NCBI RefSeq assembly: GCF_012910885.1
Contig: NZ_WTVM01000001.1
Location: forward strand, 1-64,000
Length of the DNA stretch: 64,000 bases
DNA from: Azoarcus taiwanensis
GTDB lineage: Bacteria > Pseudomonadota > Gammaproteobacteria > Burkholderiales > Rhodocyclaceae
Direction of reading: 5' to 3'
Made by a program: the position numbers and the translations under genes. This document shows, one piece after another, positions 40,922-49,779 of this stretch. Every line of letters begins with the position of its first letter. Positions within the stretch are counted from its first letter, which is position 1. The notes under the pieces were generated by a model. The model saw only the letters and a list, made by a program, of their open reading frames with translations. It searched no databases and had not been told where the DNA came from.

Positions 40922-41184
40922 GCGAGATCCCTGAAATGGGTCGCGGGGTCATAATCACCGTCGAGCGAAGCCGCCAACGCAGCGAGCGCATCCTCGATCA
41001 ACGCGAGTTCCCCCGGTTCGACCACTTCCTTGGCGAATCCGAGCGCAACCAGCACCCAGGTGCCCAACCCCTGCGGACCGACCAGCAGCATGTTGACCTG
41101 CTGTCGACGCCCGGCACGCTCGACGATGGCCAGATCGCCGTCCGCGAGGTTCTCCACGACCTGCATCGGGACGGACAGGCACAT
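40918..41184 (-). CDS. hupF: HypC-family hydrogenase chaperone HupF/HoxL
   Basis: HypC paralogue of 88 residues that binds the large-subunit precursor and the Fe(CN)2CO unit through its N-terminal cysteine. It starts MCLSVPMQVVE, with C2 as the key residue. A second HypC is encoded at 56246-56488; this one lies in the structural operon, so it is assigned the HupL-dedicated role known for HupF/HoxL. The ATGA overlap with hybE indicates coupling. Confidence 0.9.
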   Translation of the reverse strand: MCLSVPMQVVENLADGDLAIVERAGRRQQVNMLLVGPQGLGTWVLVALGFAKEVVEPGELALIEDALAALAASLDGDYDPATHFRDLA

Positions 41185-41185
41185 C

Positions 41186-41713
41186 TCAGTGAGCTCCGGC
41201 GACGACCTTGCGAGGTTGCGTGGGGTAACCGCCTTCGGCCAGCGCCCGACGCACCGCGTCGATTACCTGCGGCATCACCGCCTCGATCTCGGCAGTCAAG
41301 CCCATCGCGGTCGAGACCTCGACCGGCTGGACGCCGACGATGACGATCCTCCTCGGCGCACGGCCGGTCAGCAGCATGGTCGCGAAGACGTCGGACAGTC
41401 CGACCTGATGAGGAGACAGACGCGTGCGAAAGAAAGCCGGCACCTCGTCGTCCTGCAACACGACGACGCTGGCCGGGGGTTTGCCGACCCGGACGCAGTC
41501 GACCACGACCAGCAGGTCAAGGTCCTCCAGGTCGTCGAGCATCTCCATAGCGCTGGTGCCGCCATCGAGCACCGACAACCCCGACGGGAGATCATGCGTC
41601 GCGGCAAACCGCGTCACCGCCTCGACCCCGACGCCTTCATCGGTTAGCAGAATGTTCCCCACCCCGAGCAGGACTGCCCGCTGCGGGTCGGTTGCGGCGT
41701 CGAGACTGGTCAT
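41186..41713 (-). CDS. hupD: Hydrogenase maturation endopeptidase HupD/HybD
   Basis: Ni-dependent protease that removes the C-terminal tail of the large subunit after nickel insertion. The 175-residue protein has the family N-terminus LLGVGNILLTDEGVGVEAV, whose E and following D/H residues bind the active-site nickel (DEG motif, DGGT near 60, and SPHQVG near 115). The start at 41713 lies directly after the hupL stop. Only one such protease is present, fitting one large subunit with a cleavable tail. Confidence 0.93.
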   Translation of the reverse strand: MTSLDAATDPQRAVLLGVGNILLTDEGVGVEAVTRFAATHDLPSGLSVLDGGTSAMEMLDDLEDLDLLVVVDCVRVGKPPASVVVLQDDEVPAFFRTRLSPHQVGLSDVFATMLLTGRAPRRIVIVGVQPVEVSTAMGLTAEIEAVMPQVIDAVRRALAEGGYPTQPRKVVAGAH

Positions 41714-41715
41714 CG

Positions 41716-43428
41716 TCAAGCCGCCTTCACTTGCACGACCTGATTGTGCTCGGTGTCGAGTACATGCACCGCACACGCCAGGCAGGGGTCGAATGAATGC
41801 ACCGTCCGCAACACCTCGAGCGGTTGATCCGGATCGGCAACCGGGTTGCCGACCAGCGACGCCTCGTAGGCACCCGGCCGCTCCTTATTGTCGCGCGGGG
41901 CGGCATTCCAGGTAGTCGGCACCACGCACTGGTAGTTCTTGATCTTGCCGTTGTCGATGACGACCCAGTGCGACAGTATGCCCCGCGGTGCTTCATGAAA
42001 GCCGAAGCCGCGCTGCTCGCCGCGCGGGAAAGTCGGCGCGTTGAAGGTCGACTTGTCGCCGCTGGCCATATTGGCAATCAACAGGTCCCACTGTTTCGCC
42101 AGTTCGTCCACCTGGACCGCGCACGAGATCGCGCGAGCGGCATGACGGCCGATCGTCGAATGCATCGCGTCCAGCCCGACCTCGATACCCGCTATGGACG
42201 ACACCCGGTTCAACGTCTCGGTTGCATAACGCGTCGTCGGCTCGTGGCCGGCCGCCAGCATCGTCATCACCCGGGCCAGAGGCCCCACCTGCATCGGTTT
42301 GTCGTAATACGTCGGAGACTTCATCCAGGAGTATTTGCCGTCGTCCTGAAAGTCGGTGTAGTGCGGCGTGGTCTCTCCCTCGTAGGGGTGCAATGAGGCG
42401 TTCTCACCACCTTTGTACGTATACCAGGAGTGCTTGATCGCCTCGCTGACGCCGTCGCGAAACCCGGCGTCGGCGAAGCTGCCGATCGGCGTGTATTGGC
42501 CCAGGTCGCCATTGGCGACATAGCCCCCGGGCAGGGCGAACCGGGTGCCCTTGGTGTCGAGCGGGATGTCCGGCGATGCAAGATAGTCGACGATGCCGCG
42601 GCCGTAGGTGGTCCACTCCGGGTAGAAGGCACCGATCACGCCGACGTCGACGAGGTACACGTTCTTCACGAAGTCCTCGAGCTTGCCGATCCACTCGCGC
42701 ACCGCCATCAGCCGCTCCATGGTCAGCACCGCCTGTGAATCGGTGGCGATCGGGTTGGCCACTCCGCCCACCGCGACGTTCTGGATGTGCGGCGTTTTCG
42801 AACCGAGAATGGAAACGATCTTGTTCGCGTGACGCTGAACCTCCAGGGCCTGCAGATAATGCGCCACTGCGATCAGGTTCACCTCCGGCGGCAGCTTCAT
42901 CGCCGGGTGTCCCCAGTAGCCGTTGGTGAAGATGCCGAGCTGACCGGTGGCGACGAAACCGGAGATGCGATCCTTCACCTTGCGGAACTCGTGCCTGGAG
43001 TTGCCAGACCACGTCGAGAGGCTTTCGGCCAGCGCCGACGCCTTGTCGGGGTCGGCCTTGAGTGCATTGACGACATCGACCCAATCGAGCGCCGACAGGT
43101 GGTAGAAGTGCACGATATGGTCGTGTACCGCATGCGCGAGAATGATCAGGTTGCGAATGTACTGGGCGTTGAGGGGGATCTCGAGATCCAGCGCATTCTC
43201 CACCGCGCGCACCGAACAGATCGCGTGAACCGTGGTGCAGACGCCGCAGATACGCTGGGTGATCGCCCATGCGTCGCGCGGGTCACGCCCGATCAGGATG
43301 TTCTCCACACCGCGATACATCTGGCCCGACGACCAGGCCTTGCTCACCTGCCCATCGTCCACCTCCACGTCGACTCGCAGGTGTCCTTCGATGCGCGTGA
43401 CCGGGTCAATCGTGATTCGTTGCGTCAT
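41716..43428 (-). CDS. hupL: Uptake [NiFe]-hydrogenase large subunit
   Basis: Catalytic subunit that splits H2 at a Ni-Fe(CN)2CO site. The 570-residue protein has the L1 motif RICGVC (C61, C64) and the C-terminal DPCLACAVH (C549, C552). A 15-residue tail follows H555 and would be cut off by HupD. It is 12 bases downstream of hybB. Together with HybA and HybB partners this fits the hydrogenase-2-like group 1 enzymes (HybC). Confidence 0.96.
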   Translation of the reverse strand: MTQRITIDPVTRIEGHLRVDVEVDDGQVSKAWSSGQMYRGVENILIGRDPRDAWAITQRICGVCTTVHAICSVRAVENALDLEIPLNAQYIRNLIILAHAVHDHIVHFYHLSALDWVDVVNALKADPDKASALAESLSTWSGNSRHEFRKVKDRISGFVATGQLGIFTNGYWGHPAMKLPPEVNLIAVAHYLQALEVQRHANKIVSILGSKTPHIQNVAVGGVANPIATDSQAVLTMERLMAVREWIGKLEDFVKNVYLVDVGVIGAFYPEWTTYGRGIVDYLASPDIPLDTKGTRFALPGGYVANGDLGQYTPIGSFADAGFRDGVSEAIKHSWYTYKGGENASLHPYEGETTPHYTDFQDDGKYSWMKSPTYYDKPMQVGPLARVMTMLAAGHEPTTRYATETLNRVSSIAGIEVGLDAMHSTIGRHAARAISCAVQVDELAKQWDLLIANMASGDKSTFNAPTFPRGEQRGFGFHEAPRGILSHWVVIDNGKIKNYQCVVPTTWNAAPRDNKERPGAYEASLVGNPVADPDQPLEVLRTVHSFDPCLACAVHVLDTEHNQVVQVKAA

Positions 43429-43440
43429 TGTTCATTCTCC

Positions 43441-44601
43441 TCAGTGGGTGGCTGGCGCGTGTTCGCGCGGCAGCACCGGGAAACGCCGTGTGATGATGAT
43501 GTAGGCCAGGATCTTCAGCGCGAAGATGCCGATGGTGACCACGAGCTCACCCACCGACGGGAAGTAGCTCCAGTGCGCGCCCGGGTCGTAGCCGATCAGA
43601 TAGGCATTGATGCGCAGCAGGATGCCGCCCATCAGCAGTGCGACGCCGCCCAGGAACAGATTGGCAGGATTTCGACGCGCCTCGCTCGAGCGCAGCAGGT
43701 AGAAGGTCAGCGCAAAGCAAGCAATCTCCAGCCAGAAGAAGATCGCCTGCAGGCTGCCCTCGAAAGCGTAGCCAAGCGCGCCGCGAGCGATCAGATCCGC
43801 GAAACGGAAGGCCAGAAAGCCGGCGAGCAGCCACAGCATCAGGCGGGCCATCGGATTGAGCAGATGCACCTCGACCGAGCGTCGATAGCCGGCGGCCGCT
43901 ACACAGCTTTCGAACAGGATGATCGCGTAGCCCATCAACATGGCAGTCAGCAGGAAGATCAGCGGCAACCACATGGTCTGCCACAGGGGATGGACCTGGT
44001 GGCCAAACACGATCAACAGCGACCCGAGCGAGGACTGGTGCATCATCGGCAGCACCATGCCGAGGCCGATGAAGATGTACATCGTCCCGACCAGCTTCTT
44101 GCGGGCATGCTTCAGCCCGAACTTCTCGAGGATCGCGGGGGAAAACTCGATCCACAGCACCATGATGTAGAGCGACACGCACAACGCGACCTCGAACATC
44201 ACCGAGTTGACGTGTGCATAGCCCGGCAGAAAGATGTGGTAGAAGTTCCAGTAACGCCCCAGGTCGAAAAGCACACCCACGCCGGCCAGCGTGTAGCCGA
44301 GCAGACTCGCGAGCAACGCGGGACGGATGAGTGGATGGTATTCACCGCGGTTGAAGATGTAGACCAGCGCCGCCACCGCGAAACCACCGCAGGCAAAGGC
44401 CGAACCGATCACCACGTCAGCCACCACCCAGATGCCCCAGGGATAGCCGTCGTTGAGGTTGGTGACCGCGCCCAGGCCGTGAATGAAACGTACCCCAAGC
44501 ACCGCCAGCGCGAGAATCACCAGCATCGCCAGAAAGAAGGTGACCGGCGTGAACAACCGCCCGCCTACCGGCGCATGCTCGACATGACCGTGCGAACTCA
44601 T
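43441..44601 (-). CDS. hybB: HybB/NrfD-family membrane subunit
   Basis: Integral membrane quinone-reducing anchor of hydrogenase-2-type enzymes. The 386-residue protein has about nine or ten transmembrane helices and the NrfD/PsrC-family pattern (NDGYPWGIWVVADV near residue 52, LGRYWNFYHIF near 115). It carries no heme motif, unlike the cytochrome b of HupC/HoxZ systems. It overlaps hybA by ATGA. Confidence 0.93.
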   Translation of the reverse strand: MSSHGHVEHAPVGGRLFTPVTFFLAMLVILALAVLGVRFIHGLGAVTNLNDGYPWGIWVVADVVIGSAFACGGFAVAALVYIFNRGEYHPLIRPALLASLLGYTLAGVGVLFDLGRYWNFYHIFLPGYAHVNSVMFEVALCVSLYIMVLWIEFSPAILEKFGLKHARKKLVGTMYIFIGLGMVLPMMHQSSLGSLLIVFGHQVHPLWQTMWLPLIFLLTAMLMGYAIILFESCVAAAGYRRSVEVHLLNPMARLMLWLLAGFLAFRFADLIARGALGYAFEGSLQAIFFWLEIACFALTFYLLRSSEARRNPANLFLGGVALLMGGILLRINAYLIGYDPGAHWSYFPSVGELVVTIGIFALKILAYIIITRRFPVLPREHAPATH

Positions 44602-45581
44602 TTCTCACCTCCTTCTTCATCGTCATGACGGCTGTTGCGCCGGGCTGCCCAGGTCATCGCACCAAACAGCGCGAGCGGCAACACCAGTCCGCTGTACAGG
44701 CCGTGCTGCAAGCCCTCCGAGCGCGACGCGTAGGAGTATTCCGGCAGGGCCGGCAAGCCGAGCTTCTGGTGCGGAATCGCGCCGATATGCAAGACCTGGG
44801 TGCCACCGCCCTCGTGCTCGCCGTAGATGTGCTGCTGATAGTTCGCGACCGGCCCTTCCCAACTTTGGTCCGGCCCGTTGGTGATGTCGCCACGGGGATA
44901 GACCGTCGTGCCGCCGGGCTCGAGCGCAACCCGACGCCGAGCCTCTTCGAGCAGGTCGCCGACCTTTCCGAACAGCGTTGCCCCGGTCGGACAAACCTCG
45001 GCGCAGGCCGCGTACTGGCCGTCCTCCGTGCGATGACGGCAGAGTTCGCACTTGCCGATCGCGCCGGTCGGTGAATCGTAGTCGTACTTGGGGATCCCGA
45101 ACGGGCAGGCGGCGACGCAATAGCGGCACCCGATGCAAATGTTGGCGTCGTACTCGACGATGCCGGTGACCTTGTCCTTGGTCATCGCCGACACCGGACA
45201 CGCCGACACACAGGACGGATCAACGCAGTGATAGCAGGAGGCCTTGGTGAAGGCATAGCCGTTCTCGACCGAATCCTTCTGGGACAGATCGCCGTCCTTG
45301 TACACCTTGATCACGTTGAAAGTTCGCGCCGTAGTGTCCAGCGGCGTGTCCCACAGGGCATCGACCGGCGAGTTGTAGTCGAGCGGCAGGTCGTTGACCT
45401 CCTTGCACGCCGATACGCAGGCCTTGCACCCGATGCACAGGGTGCCATCGAACAGCAGACCCACCGCGTCGGGCGAGCGCTCCGGCATCGGCCGGGCTTC
45501 AGCGCGCGGGGCAACTGCCGCCGCCGCGACCGCACCGGTTCCAGCCAGAGTTCCTCTCAGGAAATCGCGCCGGGATGTCAT
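44598..45581 (-). CDS. hybA: HybA-like periplasmic ferredoxin subunit
   Basis: Electron-transfer subunit linking the hydrogenase small subunit to HybB. The 327-residue protein starts with a Tat signal (SRRDFLRG at residues 3-10) and holds about four 4Fe-4S clusters: CIGCKACVSAC, CYHCVDPSCVSACP, CIGCRYCVAACP and CELC..CAEVCP. A single C-terminal membrane helix (about 293-311) anchors it. The start is set by the ATGA overlap with hupS. Confidence 0.93.
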   Translation of the reverse strand: MTSRRDFLRGTLAGTGAVAAAAVAPRAEARPMPERSPDAVGLLFDGTLCIGCKACVSACKEVNDLPLDYNSPVDALWDTPLDTTARTFNVIKVYKDGDLSQKDSVENGYAFTKASCYHCVDPSCVSACPVSAMTKDKVTGIVEYDANICIGCRYCVAACPFGIPKYDYDSPTGAIGKCELCRHRTEDGQYAACAEVCPTGATLFGKVGDLLEEARRRVALEPGGTTVYPRGDITNGPDQSWEGPVANYQQHIYGEHEGGGTQVLHIGAIPHQKLGLPALPEYSYASRSEGLQHGLYSGLVLPLALFGAMTWAARRNSRHDDEEGGEK

Positions 45582-46747
45582 GCCGAGCCTCCGTCCTTGT
45601 CGGTGCGCTCGGCCGGTGCGTCGGCCGGACGAGCCTTGCCGAGGTTGCGGGCCAGCATGGCGCCAGCGCCTGCCGCCGCACCGGCCACGGCGGCGATGAC
45701 TGCGGCCTCGCCGGTCTTCGCCCCGCTGCCCTGCTGCTCGTGGATGCGGGGGAAGCTGATCGGCGGATGAACGCTCTTGAGTTGCGCCAGCGTGTGGATC
45801 GGCTTTTCGAACCCGACACCCTGCTCGGTACAGCCGATACAGGGGTGGCCGCAGCCGACCGGCCAGGTGCCGGCGCCGACGTCGCCGAACAACACCGTCG
45901 GACAGTTGGCATAGGTTTCCGGGCCCTTGCAACCCAGCTTGTAAAGGCAATAGCCCTTGCGGTGCCCCTCGTCACCGAACTCCATCGCAAAGCGACCGGC
46001 ATCGAAATGCGCGCGACGTTCGCAATGGTCGTGAATCAGGCGCGAGTAGGCGAAAAGCGGTCGCCCCTCATGATCGACTTCCGGCAAAGTGCCGAATGTC
46101 AGGAAATGCACCACCGTCGCCAGGAAGTTGTAGGGATTGGGCGGGCACCCGGGGATATTCACGACCGGTCTGTCGAGGATGCTGTCGACACCGGTGGCAC
46201 CCGTGGGATTCGGCGACGTCGAAGGCATGCCACCCCAGGCGGCACAGGAACCGATCGCGATCACCGCTGCGGCGTCCGCCGCACATTCTCGGGCCAGGTC
46301 GATCGCAGTGTGCCCGCCTATCTTGCAATAGATGCCGTTTTCACGGGTCGGGATCGCGCCTTCGATCACGAGCAGATACTTGCCCTTGTTCTCGGTCATC
46401 GCCTGAATTCGGGCGGCCTCGAACTGGTGGCCGGCCGCCGCGAACAGGGTTTCGTGGTAGTCGAGCGATATGACGTCGAGAATCAACTTCTCCAACGTCG
46501 GATGCTCGGCACGCAACATGGATTCGGTGCAACCGGTGCATTCCTGAAAATGCAGCCAGATCACCGACGGTCGCCGTGCTTGTTCGATCGCCTTCTGTAT
46601 CTGGGCTTCCGCGCCCCGACTCAGTCCCAGCGTGGTTGCCAGCGTCGCGCAGAATTGCATGAAGCCGCGCCGCGTCATGCCAAGTCGGTCTTCGATGGGC
46701 CGCGCGTACCAGGCTTCGGCAAGTTCCTTGAGTTCCTTGTGCATCAT
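45578..46747 (-). CDS. hupS: Uptake [NiFe]-hydrogenase small subunit
   Basis: Fe-S subunit (HybO/HupS) that carries electrons from the active site. The 389-residue precursor has a Tat signal TRRGFM at residues 25-30, a proximal-cluster motif CTGC (C70, C73), further cluster ligands (PGCPPNP, DHCERR, GCKGP, PCIGCTE), and a C-terminal hydrophobic helix (about 348-364). CTGC, not CTCC, means the extra cysteine of O2-tolerant [4Fe-3S] enzymes is missing at this position. GGGGGAG precedes the start, and a sigma54-type promoter lies about 45 bases upstream. Confidence 0.95.
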   Translation of the reverse strand: MMHKELKELAEAWYARPIEDRLGMTRRGFMQFCATLATTLGLSRGAEAQIQKAIEQARRPSVIWLHFQECTGCTESMLRAEHPTLEKLILDVISLDYHETLFAAAGHQFEAARIQAMTENKGKYLLVIEGAIPTRENGIYCKIGGHTAIDLARECAADAAAVIAIGSCAAWGGMPSTSPNPTGATGVDSILDRPVVNIPGCPPNPYNFLATVVHFLTFGTLPEVDHEGRPLFAYSRLIHDHCERRAHFDAGRFAMEFGDEGHRKGYCLYKLGCKGPETYANCPTVLFGDVGAGTWPVGCGHPCIGCTEQGVGFEKPIHTLAQLKSVHPPISFPRIHEQQGSGAKTGEAAVIAAVAGAAAGAGAMLARNLGKARPADAPAERTDKDGGSA

Positions 46748-46791
46748 CTCCCCCGTGGATCGTCGATTCGATCGGATGTATGCACTCCACT

Positions 46792-46807
46792 AACAAGAAA
46801 CGTGCCT
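46792..46807 (-). promoter_or_regulatory. Candidate sigma54 promoter of the hup structural operon
   Basis: On the minus strand the 16-mer AGGCACGTTTCTTGTT fits the -24/-12 consensus TGGCACG-N4-TTGCW except for the first base and GT in place of GC at -12. The predicted start is about 30 bases before the hupS ATG. The neighbouring HoxA-type activator has the sigma54-contact motif, supporting the call. Deviation at -12 leaves doubt. Confidence 0.55.
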
Positions 46808-46879
46808 GCTCCCTAAGTCACTATTATTCCGCGTGTTTTTGGAAAAAAGGCCGCCTGACTGTCACTTCTGGAGCAAAGC

Positions 46880-46896
46880 GGCTTCGCACTGCAAAC
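46880..46896. promoter_or_regulatory. Candidate HoxA upstream site at hupS
   Basis: GGCTTCGCACTGCAAAC lies about 75-90 bases upstream of the -24/-12 element. It shares GGCTT-YG-(C)ACTGCAAAC with a site upstream of hoxV (60472-60487), suggesting a common activator-binding element. Assignment to HoxA is inferred. Confidence 0.45.
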
Positions 46897-46909
46897 CCGT
46901 CACCGGTAA

Positions 46910-46933
46910 GCGGGCTTCCAGTACCGAGCCCGC
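46910..46933 (-). terminator. Hairpin after hoxJ
   Basis: A 7-bp stem (AGCCCGC with GCGGGCT) and a 10-base loop lie 1 base after the kinase stop on the minus strand. Only two T follow, so termination would be weak and some read-through into hupS is possible. Confidence 0.4.
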
Positions 46934-46934
46934 G

Positions 46935-48299
46935 TCAGCGTGCCGCCCGGTCGCGCGGCAGGCTCAGGGTGAACACCGCGCCACCCTCCGGTCGGTTCTC
47001 CGCGCGCAAGCTTCCACGGTGACGCTCGACGATGCCGTAGCTGATCGCCAGCCCGAGCCCCGTACCCTTGCCCACCGGTTTGGTCGTGAAAAAGGGGTCA
47101 AACACGTGCGGCAGATGCGCGGGACCGATGCCCGGTCCATTATCGAAGAAACGCAGCTGCACCTCGTCACCGAGGATTTCGGCCACGATCTCGAGGCTTG
47201 GCGCTTCGATATCGGCGGTCGCATCGCAGGCGTTCTGCACCAGATTCATGACCACCTGTTGCAGCTGCCCGGCGGAGCCGGATACCGGCAGGGATACCGG
47301 CAGGGACAGACTCACGCGAAACTGCTCTCGAGCGGCCTTGGTGACCCAGCGCACAGCCCGTTCGACGACCTCGACCAGATCCAGGGACTTGTTCTCGTCG
47401 CGGTCTATCGCCGAGAAGCGCTTCAGGCCGTCGACGATGTCGCGGGTGCGTTCTGCACCCTCGATCGTGCCTTCGATGAGCGGAGACAGGTCCGACAGGA
47501 TGCGGTCGATCCGCAAGTCCTCACGCAGCGCCGCCAGTCCCTCCGGAGACATGCCTGCATGCACCGCGTCGAGATACTCGTGCATGCGTTCTGCGTAGCG
47601 GCGCAGGGCATGCGTGTTGCCGAGAATGAAGCTGATCGGATTGTTGAGTTCGTGCGCCACCCCGGCCACCAGCCGGCCAAGAGACGCCATCTTTTCGGAG
47701 TGCAGCAACTGCTGCTGGGTGCGTTTGAGATCCTCGTGCGCACGGTGAAGCGCCTGGTAGGCACGGCGCAACTCACCCACCGGGCGGCCGGTCACCACCA
47801 TGCCGAGGGACTTTCCGACCGCGCTATATCGCGGCGTGCAGTTGAGCGACACTGGCACCGGCGTGCCGTCATAGGCACGCAGCGGAAGCTCGCAATCGTA
47901 CATGCCCTTGTCCCCGGCCATCGCCAGCAGAGATTGCGCCTGCCGGCGAGAGGTTTCGTCGGCAAACAGCTCGGTGATGCTCGTTCCCCGCAGTTGCTCG
48001 GCCGAGCGGCCGCAGAAGTCTTCGAGCGAACTGTTGACGTCTTCGATCACGCCCAGGCGGTCGCAGACGACGAGAATGTCCGACATCGAGGTCAGCACCG
48101 AGAGGATGAACTGCTGCGACTCCTCCAGGCGTGCGTTCTTTTCTTCGAGCGCCACCTCGTACTGCAGCAAGTCGGAATACACCTCATCCATCTTCTGGAT
48201 GACGTCCATCCACACCTCTTCCCCGACGCCGACCAGCTCGCTGCCCGGGCTGACGCGCCGCCTCGCGCCAGGTCTATCGCTTGGAGGGTTGTCGCTCAT
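46935..48299 (-). CDS. hoxJ: H2-sensing histidine kinase HoxJ/HupT
   Basis: Soluble sensor kinase that receives the H2 signal from the regulatory hydrogenase and phosphorylates the HoxA-type regulator. The 454-residue protein has no membrane segment: a coiled-coil start, a PAS domain (about 50-175), a HisKA domain with the phosphohistidine in VAGVAHELNNP (about 216), and an HATPase domain (NLVQNACDA, GTGLGLAI). In the known systems, PAS contacts the hydrogenase and phosphorylation inactivates HoxA. GGAG precedes the start at 48299. A 12-bp tandem repeat adds a duplicated SLPV near residue 335. Confidence 0.92.
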   Translation of the reverse strand: MSDNPPSDRPGARRRVSPGSELVGVGEEVWMDVIQKMDEVYSDLLQYEVALEEKNARLEESQQFILSVLTSMSDILVVCDRLGVIEDVNSSLEDFCGRSAEQLRGTSITELFADETSRRQAQSLLAMAGDKGMYDCELPLRAYDGTPVPVSLNCTPRYSAVGKSLGMVVTGRPVGELRRAYQALHRAHEDLKRTQQQLLHSEKMASLGRLVAGVAHELNNPISFILGNTHALRRYAERMHEYLDAVHAGMSPEGLAALREDLRIDRILSDLSPLIEGTIEGAERTRDIVDGLKRFSAIDRDENKSLDLVEVVERAVRWVTKAAREQFRVSLSLPVSLPVSGSAGQLQQVVMNLVQNACDATADIEAPSLEIVAEILGDEVQLRFFDNGPGIGPAHLPHVFDPFFTTKPVGKGTGLGLAISYGIVERHRGSLRAENRPEGGAVFTLSLPRDRAAR

Positions 48300-48318
48300 G
48301 TCACGCTCCAAAGAAACC

Positions 48319-49779
48319 CTAATGGACAGTGCACACCATGCACGGATCGAAGGACCGCACGATGTGCTGCACCGCCAGCGGTACTGTCTCATTGTCACCC
48401 ACCGGCGCCCCCACCAACGCCTGCTCGAGCGCGCCGGGCACGCCCGCACGGTCGCGCGGCGAGAAATTCCAGGTCGTCGGTGCGACGATCTGATAACTGC
48501 CTACTCTGCCCCGCCGGATCACCAGCCAGTGGCCCAGGGCGCCGCGCGCCGCCTCGACGAGGCCGACTCCACTGGCTTCGTCCGGCAGCTCGCCGTGCAC
48601 GCAGAAATGCTCGCCGGGCCGTATCTCTCGCACCCAGCGCTCCATTGCCGGCACGACCAGTGCGAGTTCCAGAAGGCGCGCAAGCACCCGCGCGAAAACG
48701 CTTCCGCCGTCGCGGGTGACGACATCAACGATCAGCGGATGTCCGGCGACGAACTGCCGTGCCAAGGCGCCGCACTCCGCGACCTCCCCCGCCAGACGCG
48801 GGGCCTTGCACCAGGTGTAGGCGTCGGGTTTGTCGAGGAGCGGCAGCGTCCGGCCATGAAGAGGATGCCGCGCTTCATCGTCCATCAGCCAGGCATGGCT
48901 GACATCCTCGGTGATCTCAGCCGGGTCGAAGGCGCGTCCGGCCTCGCCGACACCTCGTACGCCCCGCGCGAACAGGTGCCGGCCTTCAATCTCATAGGCT
49001 CCGAACGCCAGATACAGCTCGCTCCCTCGTCCCAGCCGCTGCAAGCCCAGTTCCCTGGCAATCGCCAGAAAGCGGGCAAAGTCGGACGCATCCGCAGCGC
49101 GCTGTTGCGCCCACGCGTGCAAGGCATCGCTCGAAGCAATCGCCGAGATTTCCTCGAGTGGCGCGCCGAACAGCGTTTGTTCCAGCCAGCTGCGAAATGC
49201 GCGCAACAGGGTAAGCAGGCGTACCTTCTCGTTGGCGGCCACCGCACGCGACGCCCCTCCGGGCTGCAAGGCCAGCGTATGCGGCCATTTGCCCGACAGC
49301 ATCCCGGTCAGATGCAAAAACGCAGCCCGTGCGGGCAAGACCGCTGCCGGCGCGCTGCCTTCCACCGCCTTGAAACGTTGGCGGGCATCATCGAACCACG
49401 ACCGCCTGCGATACGCATCCCTGGCGAAATCCGGCATGAAGAAAAGGTAGAAATGCGTCAGGTGGTCGGCAAGGTTCTCCGCTGCAAGCACGAGATTCGC
49501 AACCCGTTCACCATTCGGCGGGGCGATCAGCCCGGTCGCGTCACGCAAGGCCGCAGCCACCGCCGCCGACTGCGACACCGAACAGATGCCACAGATGCGT
49601 GGCACCAGCACCATCGCATCGTGCGGGTGCTTGCCCTCCATGATCTGCTCGAATCCACGATACAGCGGCGAGCTGACGCGAGCAGCTTCAACCCGGCCGG
49701 CGACCACATCAAGATCCACCTCGAGGTCACCCTCGACCCGGTTGAACGGCCCGACGAGAATGCGGCGTGCGTCGCTCAC
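48319..49779 (-). CDS. hoxC: Regulatory [NiFe]-hydrogenase large subunit HoxC/HupV
   Basis: Cytosolic H2-sensor subunit with an active-site Ni-Fe centre. The 486-residue protein has RICGICSVSQ and ends precisely at DPCMVCTVH (C480, C483, H486). The absence of any C-terminal tail after this histidine is diagnostic of sensor hydrogenases, which need no protease step. The start is a GTG overlapping the hoxB stop as GTGA. Confidence 0.95.
   Translation of the reverse strand: MSDARRILVGPFNRVEGDLEVDLDVVAGRVEAARVSSPLYRGFEQIMEGKHPHDAMVLVPRICGICSVSQSAAVAAALRDATGLIAPPNGERVANLVLAAENLADHLTHFYLFFMPDFARDAYRRRSWFDDARQRFKAVEGSAPAAVLPARAAFLHLTGMLSGKWPHTLALQPGGASRAVAANEKVRLLTLLRAFRSWLEQTLFGAPLEEISAIASSDALHAWAQQRAADASDFARFLAIARELGLQRLGRGSELYLAFGAYEIEGRHLFARGVRGVGEAGRAFDPAEITEDVSHAWLMDDEARHPLHGRTLPLLDKPDAYTWCKAPRLAGEVAECGALARQFVAGHPLIVDVVTRDGGSVFARVLARLLELALVVPAMERWVREIRPGEHFCVHGELPDEASGVGLVEAARGALGHWLVIRRGRVGSYQIVAPTTWNFSPRDRAGVPGALEQALVGAPVGDNETVPLAVQHIVRSFDPCMVCTVH

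Noticed and set aside
46886-46905. Second sigma54-like GG-N10-GC element upstream of hupS
   Set aside because: Its -12 half (TTTGCA) is good, but the -24 half shares little beyond GG, and it overlaps the proposed activator site; the element at 46792-46807 is a better overall match.
42787-48719. Very long open frames on the plus strand opposite hupL-hybB and hoxJ-hoxC (over 600 codons each)
   Set aside because: They are antisense to strongly supported genes, lack ribosome sites and known motifs, and arise from high GC at third codon positions.
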